Of a stretch of DNA of 15,101 nucleotides, positions 1-5,589 are shown piece by piece. Within the stretch, counting starts at the first letter, position 1. Each line of letters opens with the position of its first letter. Origin of the DNA: Chloroflexota bacterium (GTDB lineage Bacteria; Chloroflexota; Dehalococcoidia; DSTF01; RBG-16-68-14). Location of the stretch: the NCBI GenBank assembly GCA_022563135.1, contig JADFNZ010000025.1, forward strand, positions 1 to 15,101, written 5' to 3'. Below the pieces are notes generated by a model. The model worked only from the letters and a program-made list of their open reading frames with translations. It was not told where the DNA came from and searched no databases. The translations under genes were made by a program, and so were the position numbers.

Positions 1-291
1 GCCGCCCATGCTGTAGTCGATCAAGGTGTAGATGAGGCCGCCGTGGAGAACGCCGTTGGGGTTGTGCCAGGCCGGATCGACGTCGAGGCGCATGCGAGAG
101 CGGCCCGGCTCTCGAACCTCGGAGACGATGCCGAGCGCGTCGCCGAGCGCGCCGACGCTGCCCTCGGCCTCGAGTGCCCGCTCGTCGCGCCCCAACGTCT
201 GTGCCCAGGCGAGGAGCGTGCGTGTCTGCGTGTCCGTGAGGCCGTCGATAGCGGCGCGGAGCTCATCGCGAGGGCCGGCCTCGCCCGTCAC
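1..291 (-). CDS. PaaI-like hotdog-fold thioesterase, C-terminus cut by window edge
   Basis: The visible 97 residues start at a GTG whose first bases form a GTGA overlap with the TGA of the upstream gene, so the two are translationally coupled. From about residue 45 the sequence follows the PaaI/acyl-CoA thioesterase pattern: an LGI segment, then HNPNGVLHGGLIYTLIDYSM, the hotdog motif in which the HGG turn and the Asp in the following helix line the thioester site. Family members hydrolyse acyl-CoA thioesters; the substrate cannot be read from this fragment. Odd: a ~44-residue helical, charged N-terminal region precedes the hotdog domain, where most small PaaI proteins have far less. The rest of the domain lies beyond position 1. 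Confident on family, not on substrate. Confidence 0.8.
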   Translation of the reverse strand, partial: MTGEAGPRDELRAAIDGLTDTQTRTLLAWAQTLGRDERALEAEGSVGALGDALGIVSEVREPGRSRMRLDVDPAWHNPNGVLHGGLIYTLIDYSMGG

Positions 292-767
292 GCGAGCACC
301 GCTTCCGCTGCGGAGATGGCCAGCGCGACCGCCTCCGTCGGGTCGCTCGCGCGCACGATGCGTTCGTCCTCCACGCCCCGGTCGTCGCTGATGTGCCACG
401 TCCCGAGGCCGACGACGGGCTTGCCGTAGGCCAGCGCGATCGCGATCTCGGAGAGCGTGCCGTAGGAGCCGTCCACTGCGATGAGCGCGTCCGCGGAGAG
501 GACGATGACGTTGTTGCGCGCGTAGCCCATGTTGGTGACGATGGCGAACTCCACGTGCGGGTTCGCCTCGCGCCGGTCCTTGCCCGGCAGCACGCCGATC
601 GTGTGGCCGCCCTCCTGGCGAGCGCCGCGGCTGGCCGCCTCCATCACGCCGCCGCGTCCGCCGCAGATCAGCGTGTGGCCTAGGCGGGCGATCTCCCGCC
701 CGACGGCCTCCGCGATAGGCAGCGCGTCCTGCGGCGGGCTATCGCCTCCGATGACGCCGATCATCAT
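288..767 (-). CDS. LOG/TIGR00725-family nucleotide-binding protein (lysine-decarboxylase-like fold)
   Basis: This 159-residue protein has a Rossmann-like fold of the LOG/SLOG superfamily. It begins MIGVIGG with a glycine-rich first loop, carries GGRGGVMEA at about residues 36-44 and has a second glycine turn, DGSYGTLSE, at about 98-106, where the phosphate of a nucleotide ligand is expected. TIGR00725 proteins are of this length and have no agreed function; relatives include cytokinin-activating LOG phosphoribohydrolases and molybdenum-cofactor carrier proteins. No canonical PGGxGTxxE motif is present, so a LOG phosphoribohydrolase activity is uncertain. Two ATGs open the frame (767 and 764), no clear Shine-Dalgarno is seen, and both lie in a short palindrome. 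Its stop overlaps the start of the thioesterase gene. Confidence 0.8.
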   Translation of the reverse strand: MMIGVIGGDSPPQDALPIAEAVGREIARLGHTLICGGRGGVMEAASRGARQEGGHTIGVLPGKDRREANPHVEFAIVTNMGYARNNVIVLSADALIAVDGSYGTLSEIAIALAYGKPVVGLGTWHISDDRGVEDERIVRASDPTEAVALAISAAEAVLA

Positions 768-781
768 GGCGAAGCCATGAT
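763..781. repeat. Perfect short inverted repeat over the LOG-family start codons
   Basis: ATCATGGC and GCCATGAT form perfect 8-bp arms around a 3-base GAA/TTC loop. The arm at 763-770 contains both possible ATG starts of the minus-strand gene, so a transcript starting upstream could fold its start codons into a hairpin. It may also be chance; no protein site is recognised. Confidence 0.4.
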
Positions 782-830
782 ACGGGCCGTCGCAGGCGCG
801 GACAAGCGAATGTACTTCTTGCGCGAATGG

Positions 831-871
831 CCCTGGTTTTCCGCTGGGCGCTTTGCCGAAGAGCTCCTGGC
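831..871. repeat. Imperfect direct repeat, left copy
   Basis: This stretch matches 1463-1501 with a 13-base identical core (CCGCTGGGCGCTT) and similar flanks: CCCTrGTTT before it, AAGCTC-like and TGGC after it. The copies lie in the same orientation on either side of the small lower-GC gene at 1011-1391. It could be a duplicated gene fragment or an old insertion scar. The remaining spacer between 782 and 974 shows no recognisable gene. Confidence 0.5.
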
Positions 872-974
872 GAAGCTGCGCGCTGATCGTGGTGCCACTA
901 GGTCGACGCCACAGAATGGAGCGGGCCGCTTAGGGGATTGACGCGGGCGGATGGGAGTAGGAGAACGCGCCCCG

Positions 975-983
975 TGCTAAAAT
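975..983 (+). promoter_or_regulatory. Extended -10 promoter candidate for the 1011 gene
   Basis: TGCTAAAAT is an extended -10 element (TGn followed by TAAAAT, 5 of 6 to TATAAT). No good -35 hexamer lies 17 bp upstream, as is common with extended -10 promoters. Transcription would begin near 990 and give a leader of about 20 bases containing the AGGAGG ribosome site at 1001-1006. Confidence 0.45.
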
Positions 984-1010
984 CACGTCGTCTCTGAATG
1001 AGGAGGTGGC

Positions 1011-1391
1011 ATGATAAAACGGGCAACGGCGGTGACAGCCCTGGCAGGGGCGCTCATCGCACTCGTAATTGTGGGCGGTTTCCTGGCCCTAGATGGGACA
1101 GTTCTGCACTGGTACGTCGAATCTGACGAGCCAATACCAACACCCGTTCCCACACGATTGGCTGGGCCTGCTTTCTTAGCGTCCGACGTGCTCAACCTTA
1201 CTAGAGCACAAGTAGAAGAAGCAGATGTCTTTCCGTCAGACACCAGATGGGTAAGCTGCGTGCGGGCCACTTACTGGAGCGGCAACGGCGTGTGGGTTGT
1301 GGGGTGCGAATTTCGTGTTAATCGTACTGACGACCCAGAGGTCACCAGGAGCTATACCTTTGATGATAGGACAGGAAATCTTTTGAGATAG
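1011..1391 (+). CDS. Small membrane-anchored or secreted protein of unknown function
   Basis: The 126-residue product starts at an ATG with a strong AGGAGG ribosome site five bases upstream (1001-1006). Residues 1-28 are a basic start (MIKR) and a hydrophobic stretch, so it is either a signal peptide or a single membrane anchor; no lipobox cysteine follows. A Pro-Thr-rich linker at about 41-49 leads to a ~75-residue extracytoplasmic domain with two cysteines (Cys83, Cys99) that could form a disulfide in a region rich in Trp, Tyr and Val, likely beta strands. It ends in YTFDDRTGNLLR. Base composition is clearly lower in G+C than in neighbouring genes, especially in the 3' half, and the gene lies between direct repeats, so it may be acquired. 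I do not recognise the family. Confidence 0.7.
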   Translation: MIKRATAVTALAGALIALVIVGGFLALDGTVLHWYVESDEPIPTPVPTRLAGPAFLASDVLNLTRAQVEEADVFPSDTRWVSCVRATYWSGNGVWVVGCEFRVNRTDDPEVTRSYTFDDRTGNLLR

Positions 1392-1462
1392 TAGAAGCCG
1401 CCCCTTATGGAAGTGCCCCGCCATGAGAATTCGCCGCCTGCTTTTCGCTCCGATACTGATCG

Positions 1463-1501
1463 CCCTAGTTTCCCGCTGGGCGCTTAGAGAAAGCTCTTGG
1501 C
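1463..1501. repeat. Imperfect direct repeat, right copy
   Basis: This is the partner of 831-871. On the plus strand it sits inside a short open stretch beginning ATG at 1424 that reads MRIRRLLFAPILIALVS, which resembles the start of a signal peptide. It then continues into sequence overlapping the 3' end of the nitrilase gene and does not make a plausible protein. It may be the remnant of an exported-protein gene. Nothing else is seen between 1392 and 1507. Confidence 0.5.
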
Positions 1502-1507
1502 TGGTGG

Positions 1508-2512
1508 CTACTTCCGCCGCGCGCGGCGCTTCGGCTTGGGCGACGGCTGCTTCGCTGCGCCGCCGTCCGGCGTGATCATCGGGCGGGGCTCCCGCTGCAC
1601 GGTGAGCTGGAAGACGTCGGGCCGGGCGTAGTGGCCGGCGACGTCGAACATCCAGCGCGAGCTATCGATTAGCGCCGGATCGACCTCCGCGTAGAGGATC
1701 TCCTCCTTCGCGCGCACCGGCCCGGCGATGAACTGGCCGTTCGGGTCGACGATGGCGCTGTCGCCGACGTTGATCCACTCGTTGTCGTCCGTGTAGAAGC
1801 GCTTGTACTCGTAGCGGTCGGGTATCTCGTCCTTGCGCAGCGCGATGCAGCAGCCCACGACGTACACGCGGCCCTCCCGCGCGATGTGCTGGAGCGTGGC
1901 GAGCCAGGGCGCGCCGTGGTCCCACGTGGGCGCCAGGTAGATCTGCGTGCCCCAGGCATACATCGCGTAGCGCGCGAGCGGCATGTAGTTCTCCCAGCAG
2001 ATCAGCGCGCCCACCGTGCCCAGCGGCGTATCGAACGTCTGGAGCGTGCTGCCGTCGCCGCGCGCCCAGACAAGCCGCTCGCCGCCGGTGGGGATCAGCT
2101 TCTGGTGCTTGCCGAGGATGTTTCCCTGCGCGTCGATCACGAGCAGCGTGTTGTAGAGGCTGCTGCCGCTCGCCTCCGCGTTGCGCTCGTTCACGCCGAT
2201 CACCACGTGCGTCTTGGCGCGGCGGGCGGCGCGTGCGAGCTGCTCCGTAGCGTCGCTCGGGATGGCGACGGAGTTCTCGAGCAGCTCCGCGTAGAGCTGG
2301 TTGTGCAACCCGGCCTCCGCCGGCGGCAGTGCCCAGACCCAGTCCGGGTAGGTGGGGATGAACGCCTCCGGAAAGACGACGAGTTTGGCGCCCTGCTTGC
2401 CCGCCTGCGCGATCAGCCCGCAGGCCTTCTTGACCGTCTTCTCGCGATCGAGGAAGACGGGCGCGGCCTGCACCGCCGCGATCGTGAACTTGGGGCGCTT
2501 CTTGGCCGGCAT
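1508..2512 (-). CDS. Nitrilase (carbon-nitrogen hydrolase superfamily)
   Basis: The 334-residue enzyme has the full catalytic set of the nitrilase superfamily: Glu49 in VVFPEAF, Lys138 in KHQKLIPT and nucleophile Cys172 in LICWEN, plus the extra Glu145 in PTGGERLVW that is typical of true nitrilases. The PDWVW segment after Glu49 and the total length also fit branch 1 nitrilases, which convert organic nitriles to acids and ammonia; amidase or cyanide-dihydratase activity cannot be ruled out. It is cytosolic, with no signal peptide. A basic tail (KPKRRARRK) extends past the domain. The start is the ATG 10 bp after the stop of the methyltransferase gene, so the two form an operon; no strong ribosome site is visible, which suggests coupling. 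Substrate is unknown. Confidence 0.93.
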   Translation of the reverse strand: MPAKKRPKFTIAAVQAAPVFLDREKTVKKACGLIAQAGKQGAKLVVFPEAFIPTYPDWVWALPPAEAGLHNQLYAELLENSVAIPSDATEQLARAARRAKTHVVIGVNERNAEASGSSLYNTLLVIDAQGNILGKHQKLIPTGGERLVWARGDGSTLQTFDTPLGTVGALICWENYMPLARYAMYAWGTQIYLAPTWDHGAPWLATLQHIAREGRVYVVGCCIALRKDEIPDRYEYKRFYTDDNEWINVGDSAIVDPNGQFIAGPVRAKEEILYAEVDPALIDSSRWMFDVAGHYARPDVFQLTVQREPRPMITPDGGAAKQPSPKPKRRARRK

Positions 2513-2522
2513 GTGGCGGCGA

Positions 2523-3557
2523 CTACTTCTGGCCGTAGGTCACCGCGTGCACCGGCGTCATGTCGAACGAGCCGACGTTGCGGAAGCCGTGCTTGCCCAG
2601 CAGCTCCACGTACGCCTGCGTGGGTAGGAGCTGGTCGTCGATGAGCGCCTCGAAGAACTGGATGCCGCACATGATCCGCGCGGGCACCGTCCGCGTCCCC
2701 TCGAGCGAGTCCGGGAAGGGGAAGTCCGAGATGACGAAGTAGCCGTCCGGCTTGAGCGCGCGGAGTACGCCTTGCGTCACCTTGTCGATGTCGCGGCACT
2801 CGTGCATGGAGACGTTGATGTGCGCCAGGTCGAACTCGCCGTCGAAGGTCAGCTCCTCCAGCATGCTCTGCTTGAGCGACACGCGTTCGCCCAGGCCCGC
2901 GCCGGCCAGCCGCTGCCGCACCAGATCGAGGGAGTGGGCGTCGCCGTCGACGCCGACGTAGCTGGTGCCTGGGTACTGTTCGGCCATGCGCACCAGGCCC
3001 GTGCCGGTGCCGCAGGCCAGCTCGAGCACCTTGGCGCCGTCGCCGAGCTTCTCTGCCAGACCGGGCACCTTGGCGAGGCCGCCGGGGATGTAGCGCATGT
3101 AGAACGGGCGAGCGGTGAGGCTAACGGCCTCAATGAAGTCCGGGCCGCACTGGTCCCACCAGATGCGCTTGCCGGAGGGCAGGTTCTCGGAGAACATATC
3201 GAACATCTCTGGCTGGAGCAGCACGTTAGGCAGCACGCCGGCGAACCCCGGAAAGTCCTGATCGAGCAGGAGCTTGTCCATCGCCGGAGCGAGGCGGAAC
3301 GTCTCGCCGTCATCGGCCTCCAGTATCTCCGCGGCGTAGGCGGAGCGGCACCAGACGCAGGTGTAGAAAGGATCGAGGCTCGTCGCCTTGGCGAGGGCCT
3401 CCGCGCTGATGCCGTCGGGATGCCTGTTGGTCTCCTCCAGCAGCCCGTGTCGCAGCCCGATGTCGATGGTGCGGGCGCCGACGTAGCCGGCGACGTGGCT
3501 GAGAACCTTGCCCGCCTGCTGCTGGACGACTTCCGGGGATGGCGCTTCCTGCGTCAT
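2523..3557 (-). CDS. SAM-dependent methyltransferase with N-terminal winged-helix domain
   Basis: I choose the ATG at 3557, not the longer frame from 3626, because AAGGAGGT lies seven bases upstream. It gives 344 residues. Residues ~8-95 are a helical winged-helix region like that which dimerises O-methyltransferases and Rv2258c-type enzymes. Residues ~175-285 are a class I Rossmann methyltransferase: motif I VLELACGTGTG (177-187), the acidic end of strand 2 (VGVDGD, 201-206) and a post-motif FDLAHINVSMHE (242-253). SAM is the expected methyl donor; the acceptor is unknown. It is the first gene of an operon with the nitrilase, so its acceptor may be related to a nitrile or to the acid formed from it (inference). 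Only weak promoter-like sequence is visible upstream. Confidence 0.88.
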   Translation of the reverse strand: MTQEAPSPEVVQQQAGKVLSHVAGYVGARTIDIGLRHGLLEETNRHPDGISAEALAKATSLDPFYTCVWCRSAYAAEILEADDGETFRLAPAMDKLLLDQDFPGFAGVLPNVLLQPEMFDMFSENLPSGKRIWWDQCGPDFIEAVSLTARPFYMRYIPGGLAKVPGLAEKLGDGAKVLELACGTGTGLVRMAEQYPGTSYVGVDGDAHSLDLVRQRLAGAGLGERVSLKQSMLEELTFDGEFDLAHINVSMHECRDIDKVTQGVLRALKPDGYFVISDFPFPDSLEGTRTVPARIMCGIQFFEALIDDQLLPTQAYVELLGKHGFRNVGSFDMTPVHAVTYGQK

Positions 3558-3644
3558 GATCGCGACCTCCTTGAGAGCCTGTGAATACCTGCCACCAGAA
3601 CACTTGCGAGGCGAAGCGTAGCACATGGCCGCGCGGCTTGCAGC

Positions 3645-3761
3645 CTACCCCACCATCTCCGCGATGCATTCCATCCCTACGGGCAGCTCCGGCAGCGCGA
3701 GGCCGTTCGCGCCGAAGGCGGAGCAGGCGTGTGGGTCGTTCGGGAAGTATTCTTTGTAGGC
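3645..3761 (-). pseudogene. ridA: Decayed 3' fragment of ridA
   Basis: These 117 bases align without gaps to the last 117 bases of the intact ridA (5221-5337), with 16 differences by my count, about 86% identity. Homology stops abruptly at the codons for AYKEYF; upstream the sequence is unrelated. The fragment encodes the C-terminal ~38 residues including the stop, but the conserved Arg of the RidA signature (PARSAF in the intact copy) is Cys (PHACSAF) and the following conserved Glu is Gly. About ten of the 38 residues differ, so the changes are not filtered by selection. There is no start codon or ribosome site of its own. It lies 87 bp upstream of the methyltransferase gene, probably the ancestral position of the ridA 3' end. 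Confidence 0.85.
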
Positions 3762-3795
3762 TGTTGCGAAACTCGAAGGGGCTTCTCTTTGGAAT

Positions 3796-4188
3796 CTAAG
3801 CGGGGAGCAGTTTGCGGATGGCTTCCTGTGCGCGTTTGTGTTGCGGCCCAGTAGACGGGATATTCTGCCTCTCAATTGGCGACTTGGGCTTCTCAAACAG
3901 AGCTTCAAAGTGGGGCAAGAAATCAGGATGGGCCTTCAGATAACGACTTTGAAACCCTAGAATCTCAAAACCAACAATCTTTAGGGTTTCAGGGTCAAGG
4001 CGTACTTGGAGGCCGTGGCCGGAGGAAATTTCCTCAGTTATTGCAGGCTGCGGCTCACCTAGCGAAAGTAGAAAAATATCAAACTCCGCGTCGTAGGTTA
4101 CGACTATATTGAGAGAACCTAGCCTCTCCTCAAGATCGCTATTGGCGGCAAGCAGCTCACCAGCCGTTAGGGCTTCGACCTTGTCCAC
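3796..4188 (-). CDS. DUF2283-like protein, candidate antitoxin or partner of the upstream nuclease-like gene
   Basis: From the GTG at 4188 (GAGGGAA ribosome site six bases upstream) the product is 130 residues; a TTG at 4254 would add 22 poorly supported residues. Residues ~28-80 match the DUF2283 pattern: an opening strand VVTYDAEFDIFLLSL, then ITEEIS, then GLQVRLDPETLKIVGFEIL, in which a short beta sheet ends in a VGFEIL strand. DUF2283 proteins are small, uncharacterised and commonly found beside toxin-like genes; here a helical, proline-containing, basic tail (81-130) is added. The start overlaps the upstream gene by 22 bp, so the two are co-translated. G+C is well below the window average. 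The family assignment is from memory of its consensus and should be treated as probable. Confidence 0.65.
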   Translation of the reverse strand: MDKVEALTAGELLAANSDLEERLGSLNIVVTYDAEFDIFLLSLGEPQPAITEEISSGHGLQVRLDPETLKIVGFEILGFQSRYLKAHPDFLPHFEALFEKPKSPIERQNIPSTGPQHKRAQEAIRKLLPA

Positions 4189-4526
4189 GTTATCTTCCCT
4201 CTCCCTAGTCTCCTTGTGAGATGGAATGTTGCTACCTCTCCAACTCTTCCCCAAAGCAGCGTACGCTCGTAGTAAACCGGAACCTTAATGAAGCACTTTT
4301 CAAACTTGCCCCGGCCCAACCCCCAGCGATAGTAAACAATACAGTTTCCGTCGGCCTCGTCATCACTCAACTCATGATCGGGGTCAGCTATCGTCTGCTT
4401 GGCCTCCTCTATGTAATCGGCCATCTCCGGTCGGTTTGATAGGTGTTCCTTGAACACCGAAGTCCTAAGCCGCACCAACCTCCCGAGTCGATCCTTGACC
4501 TCGAATACTACGTCTTCCTGCTCCAT
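4167..4526 (-). CDS. PBECR-like (barnase/EndoU/colicin/RelE-type) nuclease domain protein, candidate toxin
   Basis: The 119-residue product follows the layout of small PBECR-type nuclease proteins: an opening FEVKDRLGRLVRL strand; a helix with His28 and RPEM leading to AKQTIADPDHEL (43-53); a YYRW...FIKVPVYY strand pair (65-86); and a closing TFHLTRRLGRGKITW (100-114), where related proteins have a TA(F/Y)...K-G..W ending. These folds include RNases used as toxins. Candidate catalytic residues would be among His28, Glu34, Thr100, His102 and Arg105/106, but I cannot assign them. It is the first gene of a two-gene minus-strand operon with the DUF2283-like protein. A TTGTCA-N17-TACTGT promoter lies upstream; the GGAGGGG at 4538-4544 is too far for an ideal ribosome site. 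Toxin role is inference. Confidence 0.62.
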   Translation of the reverse strand: MEQEDVVFEVKDRLGRLVRLRTSVFKEHLSNRPEMADYIEEAKQTIADPDHELSDDEADGNCIVYYRWGLGRGKFEKCFIKVPVYYERTLLWGRVGEVATFHLTRRLGRGKITWTRSKP

Positions 4527-4571
4527 TGTTCGACTGGTTACCCCTCCACGTCAACCTCGCATTTGGGCATG

Positions 4572-4600
4572 ACAGTATGCCTGACGTTTATCCTTGACAA
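4572..4600 (-). promoter_or_regulatory. Promoter for the nuclease/DUF2283 operon
   Basis: On the minus strand TTGTCA (4600-4595), a 17-bp spacer and TACTGT (4577-4572) form a sigma-70-like promoter. Its -35 overlaps the -35 of the divergent promoter, so the two are back to back on one short palindrome-like core, CTTGACAAG. The predicted leader is about 40 bases. Confidence 0.5.
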
Positions 4601-4622
4601 GACTGTAATGCCATAGTACAGT
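4594..4622 (+). promoter_or_regulatory. Promoter and candidate operator for the HARE-HTH gene
   Basis: TTGACA (4594-4599), a 17-bp spacer and TACAGT (4617-4622) form a good sigma-70 promoter. The -10 is also the right arm of an inverted repeat, ACTGTA-N9-TACAGT (4602-4622), so a bound protein would block it. GACAGTATGCC (4571-4581) resembles GACTGTAATGCC (4601-4612) 30 bp away, about three helical turns, and covers the -10 of the opposite promoter. Operator status is inferred from symmetry. Confidence 0.55.
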
Positions 4623-4656
4623 GTAGTCACAAAGATTGCAAGAGAGGTGAAGACCA

Positions 4657-5121
4657 ATGGCTGCTGACAAAGGCGACGCCATCCTGACGCTCGAAAAGGT
4701 GCTCGGCCAGAAGATTCGCGCTCGGCAGAAGGACTTGGCGAGCTGGCGCCAAAGACGGGAGGAGGCTTCGACAAATGAGGAGGAATGCCTCAGGGAAATC
4801 TCCGAAATGGAGATGGCTATCGCTGTCTTTAGGAGGGCTCTCGGTCTCCACTCTGATGTTCCTCCTACAGATGAGATTGATGTACTGCGCTACCGTAGTC
4901 AAACCGTAGCCCAATCAGCGGAAGACATCCTGAGGGGCGTAGGCGGCCGGGCCCGCGTAGTGGATATTACCAAGACTCTAGTGCGAGCCGGCAAGCTAAA
5001 GGACAGTCGAGTTGGGTACGCGGTCGTAACGAAGGCACTAGATCGAAGCGACCGATTCGAGAAAGTGGGCAAAGGCGAGTACTCAATCGCCAAGGAGGGC
5101 ATGCGGAAGCAACATAGTTAG
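4657..5121 (+). CDS. Coiled-coil plus HARE-HTH-like winged-helix protein
   Basis: This 154-residue protein starts at an ATG with AGAGAGGTGA about 8-10 bases upstream. Residues ~10-62 are a charged helix with heptad-like spacing (LEKVLGQKIRARQ ... EEECLREISEMEMAIAVF), likely a coiled coil for dimerisation. Residues ~82-145 look like a HARE-HTH or related winged helix: AEDILRGVGG, DITKTLVRAGKL, a second helix VGYAVVTKALDR, and a wing-like RFEKVGKGEYSI. HARE-HTH domains occur in eukaryotic chromatin proteins and in bacterial restriction or regulatory proteins and are thought to bind DNA. The gene is divergent from the nuclease/DUF2283 operon and shares its promoter region, so it may be the unit's regulator (inference). 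G+C is lower than in the chromosomal neighbours. Confidence 0.68.
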   Translation: MAADKGDAILTLEKVLGQKIRARQKDLASWRQRREEASTNEEECLREISEMEMAIAVFRRALGLHSDVPPTDEIDVLRYRSQTVAQSAEDILRGVGGRARVVDITKTLVRAGKLKDSRVGYAVVTKALDRSDRFEKVGKGEYSIAKEGMRKQHS

Positions 5122-5130
5122 ATAAAGAGC

Positions 5131-5161
5131 GGCACCAGCGGGCGGCAACGCAACTGGTGCC
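5131..5161. terminator. Hairpin between convergent genes, possible bidirectional terminator
   Basis: GGCACCAG (5131-5138) and CTGGTGCC (5154-5161) are perfect 8-bp arms around a 15-base loop. The hairpin lies between the 3' end of the HARE-HTH gene (plus) and that of ridA (minus). Read on the minus strand it is followed by GCTCTTTATC, a modest U-rich run, so it may end ridA transcription; on the plus strand no U tract follows. Confidence 0.5.
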
Positions 5162-5220
5162 TACTAGACACCAGAGGAGTGATCTCCCCCCACGGCGTAC
5201 GATTCTGGTATGGACAGCCC

Positions 5221-5589
5221 CTACCCCGCCACCTCCGCGACGCACTCTATCTCCACGAGCAGCTCCGGCAGCGCCAGGCCGTTCACGCCGAAGGCGGAGC
5301 GCGCGGGCGGGTCGTGCGGGAAGTACTCTTTGTAGGCCTCGTTCATCTTCGGCCAGAGCGACATGTCCGTGATGAAGACGGTCACCTTGACGATGTCCTC
5401 CAGCGTCGCGCCAGCCTGCGCGAGCACCTCCCGAATGCTCTCCATCGTGAATCTCGTCTGCTCCTCGATGCCCTCGCCCACCTTGCCGTCGCATATGCCC
5501 ACCTGGCCGGAGAGGAAGAGCAGGTTGCCGGTCTGCACGGCGTCGGAGAAAGGGTAGGGCAGGTCGTTCGGGTAGGTCTTCTTCGTCAT
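5221..5589 (-). CDS. ridA: RidA family reactive intermediate/imine deaminase
   Basis: The 122-residue protein has the usual RidA (YjgF/YER057c/UK114) length and signatures: PYPFSDAVQTGNLLFLSGQV near the N-terminus and PARSAFGVNGLALPELLVEI (95-114) near the C-terminus, with Arg97 and Glu114 at the substrate pocket. RidA enzymes hydrolyse reactive enamine/imine intermediates such as 2-aminoacrylate from PLP enzymes; some relatives have other substrates, so the exact role is not fixed. The start ATG shares an ATGA with the stop of the protease gene and has AGGAGGG upstream inside that gene, so it is translationally coupled to it. A decayed copy of its 3' third lies 1.5 kb downstream at 3645-3761, on the far side of the accessory island. 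Confidence 0.93.
   Translation of the reverse strand: MTKKTYPNDLPYPFSDAVQTGNLLFLSGQVGICDGKVGEGIEEQTRFTMESIREVLAQAGATLEDIVKVTVFITDMSLWPKMNEAYKEYFPHDPPARSAFGVNGLALPELLVEIECVAEVAG

Noticed and set aside
777..941. A 54-codon plus-strand frame from the palindrome, reading MIRAVAGADKRMYFLREW
   Set aside because: It has no ribosome site, no family resemblance and ends in low-complexity sequence; kept only as a remark on the palindrome.
1424..1576. A short plus-strand frame starting with a signal-peptide-like MRIRRLLFAPILIALVS
   Set aside because: It runs into the antisense of the nitrilase 3' end and has no mature domain; at most a gene remnant.
4602..4622. CTGT...ACAG as an E. coli type LexA box
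   Set aside because: The spacing is N11 instead of N8, so it does not match the E. coli LexA site; kept as a generic operator candidate.
4538..4914. Minus-strand frames across the HARE-HTH promoter and gene (4538-4774, 4627-4914)
   Set aside because: They overlap the well-supported plus-strand gene and its promoter, and have no ribosome site or motif.
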